Shown here: piece by piece, positions 15,848-25,117 of the stretch
How positions within the stretch are numbered: the first letter of the stretch is position 1
Layout: the number at the start of each line of letters is the position of its first letter
From: an uncultured Bacteroidales bacterium
Lineage (GTDB): Bacteria > Bacteroidota > Bacteroidia > Bacteroidales > Paludibacteraceae
Assembly (NCBI GenBank): GCA_900319645.1
Contig: ONPG01000023.1
Coordinates: 1-34,311 of the forward strand
Reading direction: 5' to 3'
DNA length: 34,311 nt
The notes under the pieces: generated by a model
What the model saw: only the letters and a program-made list of their open reading frames with translations
Told to the model about the DNA's origin: nothing
Database searches by the model: none
Position numbers and translations under genes: made by a program

Positions 15848-17113
15848 CTATTCCATGCGGAGTGACTTGCGTCCTTGGCGGATGAGCAAATGGTAGTTGC
15901 CGAAGGGTATGATGTAGCCACGGAAAGAAGCGGAATCAGGGTCGGTGTCCGAGATAGGAGCGGATATCCCCTGCCCTACTTCGGGATGGCAGGTATAGAC
16001 GGGGACGAGGTCGGCAGAAGTGCGTCGCAACACCATCGGCGAGGGAGTGTCTCCCATGCGTACCAAGCCGGTATAGGAAAACATATCGTCCGGGTCGGAG
16101 GCGTCGATAAGTCCGGCAAACAAAGCATAAGGAATGCCGTTGACGAGGGTGTAGAAAAGGGTCTCTTCGCCCTCGTGGCGCACATGCCAGCACGTTTTCC
16201 GGGTGGTGAGTTTGGAGCCGGAGGCACCTATATACGCGCCGGAGGCGGTATGGCGGATAGTGGCAGAATCGGGCGAGAGAAAGACAATCTCGTAGGTCTG
16301 TTGCTCTTCGTCGGACCCGAGGGGCGCACAATCGAGCAGCCCATCGGAGGGAACACCTGACATCGCCATCGAGGATTGACGGTTGAGATAGATATATTCG
16401 CCTGAGACGGGTTCGGAGACATAGGCGTCGGGCGTGTCCGCGTATCGCCAGACGCTCCAAAGAACCATGTCCTCATGGGGGTAGAAAGTGTGCGAAACAG
16501 GTATCCAGGTGACCGATGATGAGGACCAGAATTCTACCGACGACCAACCGACGAGATACCGTGATTCAAGATCGGGAAGCGAAGGGAGTACCACTCCGGC
16601 TCCAGCGTAGGGTTCGGTGAGGACGCCTACCGTCTCATAGCCTGTTTTCAGGGTGACCATGTGGCTTTGGGCAGGCTGGTAGGAGATCGTGAAATGGGAT
16701 AGATGGAGTGAGTTGGCTGTTCCGAGGACACGTATCGTGAGTTGGTGGCACGCGAGGGAGGCGTCAGAGAAAAGGACAAGAGGATGGTAGGCGGAGTTGT
16801 CATAGGCTCCTATCCATTCGCTGAAGGAGCCGGAGAGCGCGGATATTTCTTGTCCGTCCGCCAATACGGCAATGTCTCCCGAGCCGGAGGAGACATTGGA
16901 TTTGAGGAAGAGCTCTATGCGGGTAATGGTCAGCCCTCCCGGATGAGAGAGGACGAGAGTGGCGGTATCGCCTTGGCGCACATCGCCTTTGCGGAAAGAG
17001 CATTTGTATTCCGCTGTGATGCCGGGAGGTATGTCTCCCGAAGGAGCAACGGAGTTTTTCGACTCCACGGTCCAGGTCATCACCAGGGCGAGTATGGCAG
17101 CGAGGATGTTCAT
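15848..17113 (-). CDS. Secreted protein of unknown function
   Basis: 421 residues with an N-terminal signal (MNILAAILALVMTWTVES). The body is beta-rich and Ser/Gly-rich. It contains one segment like the InlB / Listeria-Bacteroides beta-repeat (MVTLKTGYETVGVLTEPYAG, through LVGWSSVEFWSS and FYPHEDMVLWSVW). The C-terminus (IIPFGNYHLLIRQGRKSLRM) resembles the end of a beta-sandwich sorting tail but is not a convincing T9SS signal. Its ATG overlaps the stop of the upstream gene (ATGA), so it is the last gene of the secreted-protein operon that starts at 20947. Confidence 0.55.
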   Translation of the reverse strand: MNILAAILALVMTWTVESKNSVAPSGDIPPGITAEYKCSFRKGDVRQGDTATLVLSHPGGLTITRIELFLKSNVSSGSGDIAVLADGQEISALSGSFSEWIGAYDNSAYHPLVLFSDASLACHQLTIRVLGTANSLHLSHFTISYQPAQSHMVTLKTGYETVGVLTEPYAGAGVVLPSLPDLESRYLVGWSSVEFWSSSSVTWIPVSHTFYPHEDMVLWSVWRYADTPDAYVSEPVSGEYIYLNRQSSMAMSGVPSDGLLDCAPLGSDEEQQTYEIVFLSPDSATIRHTASGAYIGASGSKLTTRKTCWHVRHEGEETLFYTLVNGIPYALFAGLIDASDPDDMFSYTGLVRMGDTPSPMVLRRTSADLVPVYTCHPEVGQGISAPISDTDPDSASFRGYIIPFGNYHLLIRQGRKSLRME

Positions 17114-17643
17114 TCGCGTACGCGGCGGCGATAGAGCGTATAACCCGCCATCATAAGGATTAGCATCATCCAGGGTGCATCTCCTACCGGCGTAGGATTA
17201 CCATCCGGCACAGGGGGTGCAATGCGGCGGACACCTTGTTTCTCGCTTTCCGCTTCGTCCAGCGAGGCGGCTATCTGGCTGGCAACGGAAGTGCGTGAGA
17301 TAGAGAGTGCGGGGAGCGAGATGGAGTAAGATCCGCCACTATAGTTGATAGAGGACGCACGTCCCGAGCCTCCGCCGGAGTACGATGCCGAGGAACCACC
17401 TGCTACTCCTGCCACAGAGACAGAAGAAGAGGAGGTGGAATAGAGGCGGAAGGCGGAACCGGAGGTCTTAGCCGGCGAGAAAGAAACAGCCGGCGTAGAG
17501 ACGATCACCGGTGTCGGACGGCTCATGAGCGTTCCGGTGGAATGGAAACGATATTCCGGCACGTCAACGGCACAAAGAGCGGTCTGCGTCATCACCGCCA
17601 GAAGAGCAGAAAAGAATATACGTGTAAATGTGTTAGCTTTCAT
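17110..17643 (-). CDS. Secreted Ser/Gly-rich protein with PxGD-TM-Arg C-terminal tail
   Basis: 177 residues from the ATG at 17643 (signal MKANTFTRIFFSALLAVMTQ, cleavage near ALCA). The middle is Ser/Gly-rich and low in complexity (VAGGSSASYSGGGSGRASSI). The end has three parts: TPVGD, a hydrophobic span (APWMMLILMMAGYTLY) and RRRVRE. Such a P-x-G-D / membrane / Arg tail recurs in Bacteroidales surface proteins and looks like a sorting or anchoring signal, analogous in layout to sortase or exosortase tails. It sits between a protein with a T9SS-like tail and another secreted protein in one operon. No enzymatic function is apparent. Confidence 0.6.
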   Translation of the reverse strand: MKANTFTRIFFSALLAVMTQTALCAVDVPEYRFHSTGTLMSRPTPVIVSTPAVSFSPAKTSGSAFRLYSTSSSSVSVAGVAGGSSASYSGGGSGRASSINYSGGSYSISLPALSISRTSVASQIAASLDEAESEKQGVRRIAPPVPDGNPTPVGDAPWMMLILMMAGYTLYRRRVRE

Positions 17644-17668
17644 TGATGTATGCGATATGGGGTTGTTG

Positions 17669-20600
17669 TTATTGTACATTTACGCGCTTACCGGTGATGT
17701 CGAACAGAGCGTTTCCGTTGAGCACATAGAGTTGACCGTTAATAAAGATTTTGCGCGCTTTGGATGATGAAGCCTGTGTGTCGGAAACGCCTGTCGGCAT
17801 TTTCGGGTAAGGCGTACGGCTGATGAGGAAGCGCGCGGAATCGTCCTCACCGGCAGTAAAGGTGTATGTATTCTCCGCGTTGATAAGCGTGGAGGTCTGT
17901 GTACGCATGTCGTTGAGATAGAGCACTTCGTCGGTCTGAGGAGCGAAGCGGAACGTATAGGTGTTGTCGAGCGATCCTTTGGTGAAACCGAGCACGGTAC
18001 CGTCGAACTCAGGCGCACAGTTGACCGCCATCATTCCGTCGGGCGTCTGGGCATAGAGTTGCGGAGCGATACTCTCGCCAAAGAGTTTGTGTCCGTCCCA
18101 TCCATTCTCAAAACCGTCGGCGAAATCCTCGTGCTGCCAGAGATAGACGCGGTCACGGTAACCGCTTTCGCCTACCACGTGGACGTACATCTTGCCAGCT
18201 TCGTCGGCAATCATGTTGTTACGACGCGGCGCTTTGTTCGGACCGGGAACGGTTCCGTCAAGGGCGGGGTCATAGACCAATTGGTCGTAATCGAGATTGA
18301 CGTAGCCAATAGTACTTACGCTTCCTGAAGTAAATACCGAGAAAGATTGCATGGCAGGAATAATGTCAGTTTCTTTTGCGGTTTCTACCGTATAAGTGTT
18401 ATATTGCGCAGGACCGGAACCTTCCGTAATTTCTCCGCTATCACCGTAATCATCTTTACTGCCCGAGTTGAAGATATAGATGGTAGCATATGAATCTATA
18501 AAGTCGGTCGAATTAAAGGCATTGATCTTAATTGGAGCCATCCAAGAGTTAGCGAGCAGGTTTTCATTATTTGCAAAAAGACCTACTCCCGTACTATACC
18601 ATTCTCTTGAATGAATGGTTTTGGAATTAACCAGCGTTCCTTGCATTTCGTAAGAATGTCCTACTGCGTCGGCAGAGATCACACAGTAGCCTTCGAAAGG
18701 ATTCAAACCATCTGATCCGTTCAAACGATCCCACATAATGTTTCCTACACCTTCGGGGGCTTTAGCTTTATACACCCATGAGTTGTAAAAGTCACTGAGG
18801 ACGGTGGCATCGGTAAAGGGCGTGCCGAGGTATTGCGCCACGGAAGCGGAAGAACCGCTGGTTCCGTGGGAGAGGGTGTAGAAATTCACCGTGGCTTGGT
18901 TGGCGGTAAGTGTACCGGTAACGAGTGCGCCGAGACCGTGGGATGCGTCCGAAAGGAAGACGAGATCTTCGGGAGCGGTAGTAGTGCCAGGAGTCTTGGT
19001 CACGGAGGTAGCCACAACCAGTTCCTTGCCTGCGTTAATCGTTATTTTGCCTGTTTTGGAATCGGTCTGGTCGATGATGACTTGTTTCGCACGTGCGTCC
19101 GTGCGATCCACCACAACAGGCGCGTCTATATAGACGATATCATTAATGGTAGGCAGCACACCCTCCGACCAGTTGTCGGTCGTACTCCAGTTATTGCCCA
19201 AAGAGGCTGTGAAATGGTATCTGTTCTCTTCCCAAACCGGATAGAGGTCTTGAGCCTCGTTTGCAGAATAAGTTGCACCCAGGTCGTACGCCTTTGCACC
19301 GCCTTCTGATGTAGCCCAGCCGGTTTGTGTGTAGCCTGCACGCGTGAAAGTCACTCCAGGAAGAGTAAGGTCTATCGCGTGATATTTGGTGGCAGAGGTG
19401 TTGTCGCCAGTTCCAGAAGTACCTTTTTTGTAGTTTATGGTGTACGCATTGTGTACTTCGTAGTACAAGATAGAACTGGTCAAAGCGGTTCCGTCCGTGG
19501 AATTATAGGTATTGTAAGCATCTACCTTAATCTGGTAGGTTGTAACGCCGGAAGACGTAGCGTTTGATTTGGTATAAGTGGCTGTGGTAGAATTTTGCTG
19601 TCTGGTATCGTCCACCATAAAGTCAAACATTTTCGTCATGTTGGCATCATTAACCGCAGAGGTAGCCGAAGCAGTTACTTGAAGGTCTGTTCCTGTCGCC
19701 ACTACAAAAGGATTGCTGACACCGCCGTTACCTGTTGTACCGTCAATAACGGCAGTACTATTATCGCTCAGCGTTACGCTACTCATCGGCGGGCAATACG
19801 TGGTCCATTGGGGAGTCCAGTCATTACAATAATCAGTTTTTCCAGATTCTTCTTGAAGTGCATTTTGAGACGCGCTTGTGCGACCAATCGCCACTTGCAA
19901 GTTAGCAATACATAAAGCTTCACCAGATACGGAAAGACGATTCATTTGTACTTGACCAATACTCTCGTTATTCGGAACTACTGCATAATAAACCCAGTCC
20001 TCAAGTGCATTTGCATGAGTACAATCCACATATGCAACATCACTACCCGTAGCATAATTCTTGAAATAGAAACGTGCCGTAAAATTCCCACGTCTCCAAC
20101 CATCGCCAGTAGTTGTTAAACGACGCGCATCAAAATAGAGGTAAGTTTGTTTGGTCAATGTCTTTTTCGCGTCATCCCCAGGTGCAACAACTGTGAGTGC
20201 CTTGTGTGCGTCATCCCAGCAGAATTCATAAGTTCCTGCAGTAGGCACAGTGATTTTACAGTTACCATAGTCGGTAGAAAATGTCCAGTAAGCGGAAGAA
20301 GTAATTGTGCCATTGTTGCCATAGAATGTAGTTCCATCAAGTATTTTAAATTCGTGTGTTCCCGCACTTAATTCTATGTGCACAGAACCATTTTTAAACT
20401 CATGTGTAGCCGCATTCCAACTATTAAAGCCTCCAACAACAGAAGGTGAGCCATAACTGCCCCAAGAATCTGTTGTTTTATAGTTCATATTATCAGAAAA
20501 ATCATAATCATTCGTTTTATTCCATACATCATCCCAGTTCGCTTTATGAGCATTAGAACCATTCGGATTTTTACGAAGTATTATAAATTTAGTATACGTT

Positions 20601-20947
20601 CCACTTGTAGTTACATGAACTCTCCATATATCTCCTGCGACATAGGAAGCTTCGTACCAACATTCTCCTGCTGTTCCACCCCACATATACACCCATATAA
20701 TAGCGCTAGCTGCAGAATAATCTATTTTCGTATCCCCACCTCCAGAATAATAATGAGTCTTATTTAAATATAAATAAGTATCACCATCGGAGGTAAAAGT
20801 TCCACCCCACACATTTCCCACTCCAAAGAGGAAGAGGAAAAGGACGAGGACAGAGGGGGTAAGCACGTTGGAAAAACGCGTGTTCTGCATGGCAGAGAAA
20901 TGCATGTTCTGCATGGATTTATGTAACTGTTGAATAAGGTTTTTCAT
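17669..20947 (-). CDS. Large secreted multidomain protein with glycan-binding-like domains and T9SS-like tail
   Basis: About 1092 residues from the ATG at 20947; the promoter is too close for the ATG at 20968. Numbering from 20968: signal segment ends near residue 56 (VLFLFLFGVGNVWG). Residues 60-155 resemble a starch-binding-like module (YLYLNKTHYY... NWDDVWNKTNDYDF). Residues 165-262 have a CBM48/E-set look (VVGGFNSWNAATHEFKNGSV, HEFKILDGTTFYGNNG). Residues 505-585 form an InlB-type repeat (TFTRAGYTQTGWATSEGG). The last 35 residues (ARKIFINGQLYVLNGNALFD, then ITGKRV) look like a type IX secretion sorting domain. It is likely surface-exposed and glycan-interacting. Confidence 0.7.
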   Translation of the reverse strand: MKNLIQQLHKSMQNMHFSAMQNTRFSNVLTPSVLVLFLFLFGVGNVWGGTFTSDGDTYLYLNKTHYYSGGGDTKIDYSAASAIIWVYMWGGTAGECWYEASYVAGDIWRVHVTTSGTYTKFIILRKNPNGSNAHKANWDDVWNKTNDYDFSDNMNYKTTDSWGSYGSPSVVGGFNSWNAATHEFKNGSVHIELSAGTHEFKILDGTTFYGNNGTITSSAYWTFSTDYGNCKITVPTAGTYEFCWDDAHKALTVVAPGDDAKKTLTKQTYLYFDARRLTTTGDGWRRGNFTARFYFKNYATGSDVAYVDCTHANALEDWVYYAVVPNNESIGQVQMNRLSVSGEALCIANLQVAIGRTSASQNALQEESGKTDYCNDWTPQWTTYCPPMSSVTLSDNSTAVIDGTTGNGGVSNPFVVATGTDLQVTASATSAVNDANMTKMFDFMVDDTRQQNSTTATYTKSNATSSGVTTYQIKVDAYNTYNSTDGTALTSSILYYEVHNAYTINYKKGTSGTGDNTSATKYHAIDLTLPGVTFTRAGYTQTGWATSEGGAKAYDLGATYSANEAQDLYPVWEENRYHFTASLGNNWSTTDNWSEGVLPTINDIVYIDAPVVVDRTDARAKQVIIDQTDSKTGKITINAGKELVVATSVTKTPGTTTAPEDLVFLSDASHGLGALVTGTLTANQATVNFYTLSHGTSGSSASVAQYLGTPFTDATVLSDFYNSWVYKAKAPEGVGNIMWDRLNGSDGLNPFEGYCVISADAVGHSYEMQGTLVNSKTIHSREWYSTGVGLFANNENLLANSWMAPIKINAFNSTDFIDSYATIYIFNSGSKDDYGDSGEITEGSGPAQYNTYTVETAKETDIIPAMQSFSVFTSGSVSTIGYVNLDYDQLVYDPALDGTVPGPNKAPRRNNMIADEAGKMYVHVVGESGYRDRVYLWQHEDFADGFENGWDGHKLFGESIAPQLYAQTPDGMMAVNCAPEFDGTVLGFTKGSLDNTYTFRFAPQTDEVLYLNDMRTQTSTLINAENTYTFTAGEDDSARFLISRTPYPKMPTGVSDTQASSSKARKIFINGQLYVLNGNALFDITGKRVNVQ

Positions 20948-20979
20948 ATATACCATTTTTATTAACACAAAAAACGGAA

Positions 20980-21010
20980 CAAAATTACTACAATTATTTC
21001 AAATACGCAA
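20980..21010 (-). promoter_or_regulatory. Promoter of the secreted-protein operon
   Basis: On the minus strand, TTGC (21010-21007) and TAATTTTG (20987-20980) are at the usual distance, giving a transcript start near 20973. The start codon is then 20947 rather than 20968. Confidence 0.7.
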
Positions 21011-21138
21011 GAAGAGAGGTACAAAAAGTGCATTTTTTTGCAATTTTTGGGCTTTTTGGGAAGGGAAAAACGTGTTTTGAGATATTCGGTATCTCTTTTG
21101 GGAAGGCACTATCCCCTACTCTCGCTACGAGTATAATT

Positions 21139-21170
21139 GGACAATGGACAATGGACAATGGACAATGGAC
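21139..21170. repeat. Short tandem repeat in the 21011-21495 spacer
   Basis: Four copies of the 7-mer GGACAAT stand in a row. The rest of the spacer holds no credible gene. It does contain a duplicated ACGCTATAAT near 21211 and GC-rich patches (CGCGCGCG at about 21289). A related GGACAAAGGACAAAGGAC run precedes the small lipoprotein at 32121. Confidence 0.6.
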
Positions 21171-21495
21171 GGGCATCGGACGGCATCGAGTCGGTTGCGA
21201 GTCGCTAATCACGCTATAATAACGCTATAATTTTATTGGTTCACAAAGAAAACAAATATTTAGACAAGGGGAATACCTTAATATAATCGCGCGCGCGTAA
21301 TGGACAGAAAGCGCGTCAGAAACATAGCGGCATTGGACGTGTTGACAAAGGACAAAAACGTCTAATTACGCTAATTAAACATGCGGTGTCCCCGATGAAA
21401 CGGAGAAACCCCGGCGGGAAGGGGAATTAAAACGGCGAATTAAACGAATTTCCGCAAAGCGGGTGTTTCGATTTTTTTTACGTTTTTCTTCAACC

Positions 21496-21531
21496 ACTCC
21501 CATGTTTTGGGAGTTTGATGTAGTAATTTTG
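21496..21531 (+). promoter_or_regulatory. Palindromic-operator promoter, copy 1
   Basis: ACTCCCA (21496-21502) and TGGGAGT (21508-21514) form an inverted repeat centred where the -33 element should be. TAATTTTG (21524-21531) is the -7 element. The block 21496-21538 matches 25082-25124 with only two mismatches. A third promoter at 26680 has the same palindrome. Binding of a dimeric regulator, perhaps the WYL protein at 24130, would block RNA polymerase. Confidence 0.65.
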
Positions 21532-21580
21532 CAGCGAATTTGAAAAACAAGGTTGTTTAACGTCAAAAATTAGTACGATT

Positions 21581-21667
21581 ATGGAAAAGAGTGTAAAGAG
21601 TTTGGTAATGGATACAATCGGCATTATAGGCATGTTTTTAGTGGCGGCAGTGCTATTATGCGTCTAA
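21581..21667 (+). CDS. 28-residue hydrophobic peptide
   Basis: MEKSVKSLVMDTIGIIGMFL followed by VAAVLLCV: a short basic start and one membrane span. It is the first ORF behind the palindromic promoter (predicted transcript start near 21538) with an AT-rich start region usual for the phylum. Small membrane peptides of this type can be toxins, regulators or simply leader ORFs. No relative is recognised, and it is the only evidence for a gene between the promoter and the restriction-modification genes. Confidence 0.4.
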   Translation: MEKSVKSLVMDTIGIIGMFLVAAVLLCV

Positions 21668-21690
21668 ATGCACACAAAATGGATATTTTG

Positions 21691-21722
21691 TTTGCATATG
21701 TCAGAAAAAAGTGGTAACTTTG
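21691..21722 (+). promoter_or_regulatory. Promoter of the restriction-modification operon
   Basis: TTTGCATATG at 21691 and TAACTTTG at 21715-21722, 24 bp start to start. The methyltransferase ATG at 21742 is about 13 nt from the predicted transcript start. Confidence 0.75.
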
Positions 21723-21741
21723 CACCCGAAATTGGTATATT

Positions 21742-23202
21742 ATGCTTCAAGCCATATTACAACATACAAAAGATTTTATTACACGAGCCCCGAAAGAGGA
21801 TCGCAAGCAATATGGACAGTTCTTCACTTCTGACAGAACTGCCCAATATATGGCTCAGATGTTCCATTTCGACCTCTCCAAACCGGAAATTAAACTGTTG
21901 GATGCCGGTGCCGGTACTGGTATTCTTTCAGCAGCTGCCGTTTGGTCATTGATGCAACGAGGATATAAAGGAAAAATTCACCTCGTTTGCTATGAGAATG
22001 ATACGAAAGTTATTCCTATTCTCATTAACAATTTAGACTACATGCACGAGCACGCTAATCTTACTTATCGTGTTCTGACGGAGAATTATATCACTACGCA
22101 GCCTTTTGCGGAAAACGGTCTTTTTGACTCTCCCGAACATAAATTCGATTACATCATCGGCAATCCGCCTTATCTCAAACTCTCTAAAGATGCCCCGGAG
22201 GCGTTGCATATGCCGCAAGTTTGTTATGGTGCGCCAAATCTGTATTTCTTATTTTGGGCGATGGCGATTAACAATCTAAATGAAAACGGAGAATTAGTTT
22301 ATATAGTGCCTCGTTCATGGACATCTGGAGCCTATTTTGAACGCTTCCGTGAGTATCTTTTTGCGCACACGACGATACAGTCTGTACATCTTTTTGTTAG
22401 TCGAGACAAAGTATTTAGCGAAGAATCTGTGCTGCAAGAGACCATGATTATCAAGGTAAAGAAGACCCTACAACAACCCAAAACGATTGATATTTCTTCT
22501 TGCTCAACGGCTGATTTTAGCGACCTTACACATTTCCAAGTTCCCTATAGTACCGTTGTAGCACAAAACCATTATGTATTTTTGCCAACCAACAATGATG
22601 AAGCAGAGGTGTTGGCTCGTGTGAATGGTCTTACAGATACACTCAAAACCTTAAAAGTGCCCATGCACACTGGTTTGGTTGTGGATTTCCGCGAACGGGA
22701 AGTGCTCAAAGACGAAGCTGAACCGGAGATAGAAACATATCCCTTGTTTTATTCCTCTCACATAGGAAAAGACGGGCAAGTTATATGGCCGGTTGGTAAA
22801 TCGGGTGAGTACATCCATACTGATCGCTCTGGTTTGCTGCAATCTAATTCCAACTATATATTTGTAAAGCGTTTTACATCCAAGGAAGAACCGCGCCGTT
22901 TGCAATGCGGTGTGTATCTCTCAAGCCGTTACCCCAAATACAAATATATCAGTACTCAAAACAAAATCAATTTTATAGAATGTCCGTCTTTGGATATTTT
23001 ATATGGAGTGTACGCCCTGCTTAACTCCACCTTGTACGATAGGTATTACCGTATTCTAAATGGTTCTACGCAGGTAAATTCAACAGAAGTAAACGCAATG
23101 CCTATTCCGCCTGCAAGTACTGTCAGTAAAATAGGTGCAGAGTTATCAGGCAAACCGCTTACAACCGCATATTGTGATCAAATAGTAGAAAAATGGATAT
23201 AA
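21742..23202 (+). CDS. Type II N6-adenine DNA methyltransferase (BsuBI/PstI-type)
   Basis: 486 residues. Motif X-like GQFFTS (about 25-30), motif I LDAGAGTG (53-60, SAM binding) and motif IV NPPY (141-144, catalytic) occur in the alpha/gamma order of N6-adenine methyltransferases. The C-terminal 200 residues would be the target recognition domain. It methylates adenine in the site cut by the partner nuclease; for BsuBI/PstI relatives that is CTGCAG. The stop overlaps the nuclease start by 10 bp, so the modification gene is translated first. Local base composition is more AT-rich than the flanking core genes, in keeping with horizontal gain. Confidence 0.92.
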   Translation: MLQAILQHTKDFITRAPKEDRKQYGQFFTSDRTAQYMAQMFHFDLSKPEIKLLDAGAGTGILSAAAVWSLMQRGYKGKIHLVCYENDTKVIPILINNLDYMHEHANLTYRVLTENYITTQPFAENGLFDSPEHKFDYIIGNPPYLKLSKDAPEALHMPQVCYGAPNLYFLFWAMAINNLNENGELVYIVPRSWTSGAYFERFREYLFAHTTIQSVHLFVSRDKVFSEESVLQETMIIKVKKTLQQPKTIDISSCSTADFSDLTHFQVPYSTVVAQNHYVFLPTNNDEAEVLARVNGLTDTLKTLKVPMHTGLVVDFREREVLKDEAEPEIETYPLFYSSHIGKDGQVIWPVGKSGEYIHTDRSGLLQSNSNYIFVKRFTSKEEPRRLQCGVYLSSRYPKYKYISTQNKINFIECPSLDILYGVYALLNSTLYDRYYRILNGSTQVNSTEVNAMPIPPASTVSKIGAELSGKPLTTAYCDQIVEKWI

Positions 23203-24119
23203 AAGTTACTGTCATCAAATCAGTACTGGCTACCATTGGTATGCCAAAAGCACAGCAAGCCGACCTTTGTGCGTTGACTATTTTGAGTATGGCTGCCCTC
23301 AAGCCTAAAACACCATGGAAGAAAGCTCAAAACAATTGGATCCGAATCCATGATGTTATTGCTTTTGCAAATGCCAATTATGGGACTACTTACGCGGAGA
23401 ACTCGCGAGAAACATTCCGTAAACAAGCCATGCACCATTTCCGTACAGCAGCTCTGATTGAAGATAATGGAATGGCAACAAATAGCCCGAACTATCGCTA
23501 TCGTTTGACAGATGAGTTTTTGGCTGTTGTGCGTGATATAAATGCCAAGAATGTAGCCAAAAGCCAAGTATTGCAGAACTTTTGCAAGGCGCATACAAGC
23601 CTAACTACTATATATGCTTCCAAAAAGAAGATGCAGAAAATGCCGGTTCAAATCAACGGTATATCTTTCACTTTGAGTACCGGCAAACATAACGAATTGC
23701 AGAAGGCCATCGTGGAGGAGTTCGCTCCGCGCTTTGCTCCCAACTCTCAATGCTTGTATTTGGGTGACACAACCGAAAAAGACCTTGTAAAAGAAGTGGA
23801 TAAACTTAGCGAACTTGGCTTTGCAATTACGCTGCATGATAAGATGCCGGATGTCGTTTTGTATCGCGCAGATAAAAATTGGTTGTATTTCGTTGAAGCG
23901 GTAACATCTGTTGGCCCAATGTCACCGGCACGTATCATGGAAATCCAAGAAATGACGAAAGATGTAAATGCCGGAAAGATTTTTGTAACCGCCTTTCTTG
24001 ATTTTAATACTTATAAACGCTTCTCCAAAGAATTGGCATGGGAAACAGAGGTTTGGATAGCCGACATGCCCGATCACATGATTCACCTAAATGGTGATAA
24101 ATTCCTTGGTCCGAGATAA
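23193..24119 (+). CDS. BsuBI/PstI family type II restriction endonuclease
   Basis: 308 residues. The C-terminal half carries the family blocks LYLGDTTEKDL (188-198), MPDVVLY (218-224) and WLYFVEAVTSVGPMSPARIM (230-249), with a PD...(D/E)xK-like arrangement around D220 and E235. The N-terminal half is helical with a winged-helix look (ENSRETFRKQAMHHFRTAAL). By family it should cut CTGCAG; several such sites occur in this window (for example near 10495, 20235 and 20709), which is no problem for a modified host. The gene is co-translated with the methyltransferase. Confidence 0.92.
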   Translation: MDIKVTVIKSVLATIGMPKAQQADLCALTILSMAALKPKTPWKKAQNNWIRIHDVIAFANANYGTTYAENSRETFRKQAMHHFRTAALIEDNGMATNSPNYRYRLTDEFLAVVRDINAKNVAKSQVLQNFCKAHTSLTTIYASKKKMQKMPVQINGISFTLSTGKHNELQKAIVEEFAPRFAPNSQCLYLGDTTEKDLVKEVDKLSELGFAITLHDKMPDVVLYRADKNWLYFVEAVTSVGPMSPARIMEIQEMTKDVNAGKIFVTAFLDFNTYKRFSKELAWETEVWIADMPDHMIHLNGDKFLGPR

Positions 24120-24129
24120 TTTATCCCTT

Positions 24130-25044
24130 ATGTCTGTTTCACAATACAAGAGATATATCTGGTTAGTGGATACCATCCGTAGTGCGGGAAAGATCAGCAG
24201 AGAGGAGATTGACCGCAAGTGGGCGAGTGCGAGGATCAACGACAATCACGAGCCACGGTTGGCTGACAGCACTTTTTTCCGCTACAAGAACGATGTGGAA
24301 GAACTATTCGAAATTGAAATTCTTTGTGACCGCGCGAATGGTCTTTACTACATAGACGACTCCGACATCAATAGCAAAACCAAACAATGGTTGCTATCAC
24401 AGTTTGCCGTTAGCCAGTCATTAGACACTAGTCGTGAACTCCGCGACAGGATCCTTTACGAACCCATTCCAGAAGGCTCCGAGTACCTGACCACTATCGT
24501 CAACGCCATGCGCGACAGCAAGTGGTTGCACGTCTCACATTTGCGGTTTGACAGCAAGGAGCCGCCGCATATCTTCCTGCTGGCACCGCTTTGTATGAAA
24601 GTGTTCAAGCAGCGTTGGTATGTACTTGGTTTCATTGAAGAGATAGACGGAGTACACAACACCCCCAAGGATGAGCCTCGACTCTATGCGCTTGACCGTG
24701 TCAAACACATGGAAACGATGGAAAAGACCTTCCGCTTACCAAAGAACTTCGACCCGCAGTCCTATTTTGCCGGTTATTATGGTGTTTTTAGAGGTAAGCA
24801 GTTCACGCCGGAACTTATCCGTGCGCGTTTTTCGGAAAGTGCCGCTCCTTTTGTCCGTTCTCTCCCACTTCATCACTCGCAGAAAGAGGTTGAGCCTTGC
24901 GTCTTTGAATGGTTCGTAGCCCCGACGCTTGACTTCGTACAGCAGCTCCGCACACACGGTGCCGAAATAGAGATCCTTGCGCCGGAATCCTTGCGCAAGA
25001 AGTTCGCCGAGGAAGCTAGAAACATCCTAAGAATGTACGAATGA
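24130..25044 (+). CDS. WYL-domain transcriptional regulator
   Basis: 304 residues from the ATG at 24130, ten bases after the nuclease stop. An N-terminal winged helix (residues about 1-90) is followed by a WYL domain (WLHVSHLRFDSKEPPHIFLL, then APLCMKVFKQRWYVLGFIEE and RLYALDRV) and a C-terminal extension (WYL C-terminal domain). WYL proteins sense nucleic acids or nucleotides and often control defence genes, for example BrxR and CapW, which bind palindromes at promoters. Here a palindromic promoter lies 38 bp past its stop and near-copies occur at 21496 and 26680, so it is the best local candidate for the binding protein. Start at 24091 is unlikely because it overlaps the nuclease. Confidence 0.88.
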   Translation: MSVSQYKRYIWLVDTIRSAGKISREEIDRKWASARINDNHEPRLADSTFFRYKNDVEELFEIEILCDRANGLYYIDDSDINSKTKQWLLSQFAVSQSLDTSRELRDRILYEPIPEGSEYLTTIVNAMRDSKWLHVSHLRFDSKEPPHIFLLAPLCMKVFKQRWYVLGFIEEIDGVHNTPKDEPRLYALDRVKHMETMEKTFRLPKNFDPQSYFAGYYGVFRGKQFTPELIRARFSESAAPFVRSLPLHHSQKEVEPCVFEWFVAPTLDFVQQLRTHGAEIEILAPESLRKKFAEEARNILRMYE

Positions 25045-25081
25045 GCAAAAAATGCACTTTTTCTTGCATTTTTCTTGGTTT

Positions 25082-25117
25082 ACTCCCGAGTTTTGGGAGT
25101 TTGATGTAGTAATTTTG
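25082..25117 (+). promoter_or_regulatory. Palindromic-operator promoter, copy 2
   Basis: ACTCCC and TGGGAGT (25082-25100) flank the -33 position and TAATTTTG is at 25110-25117. From 25090 to 25124 it is identical to 21504-21538. It drives the DUF5053 gene. Confidence 0.7.
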
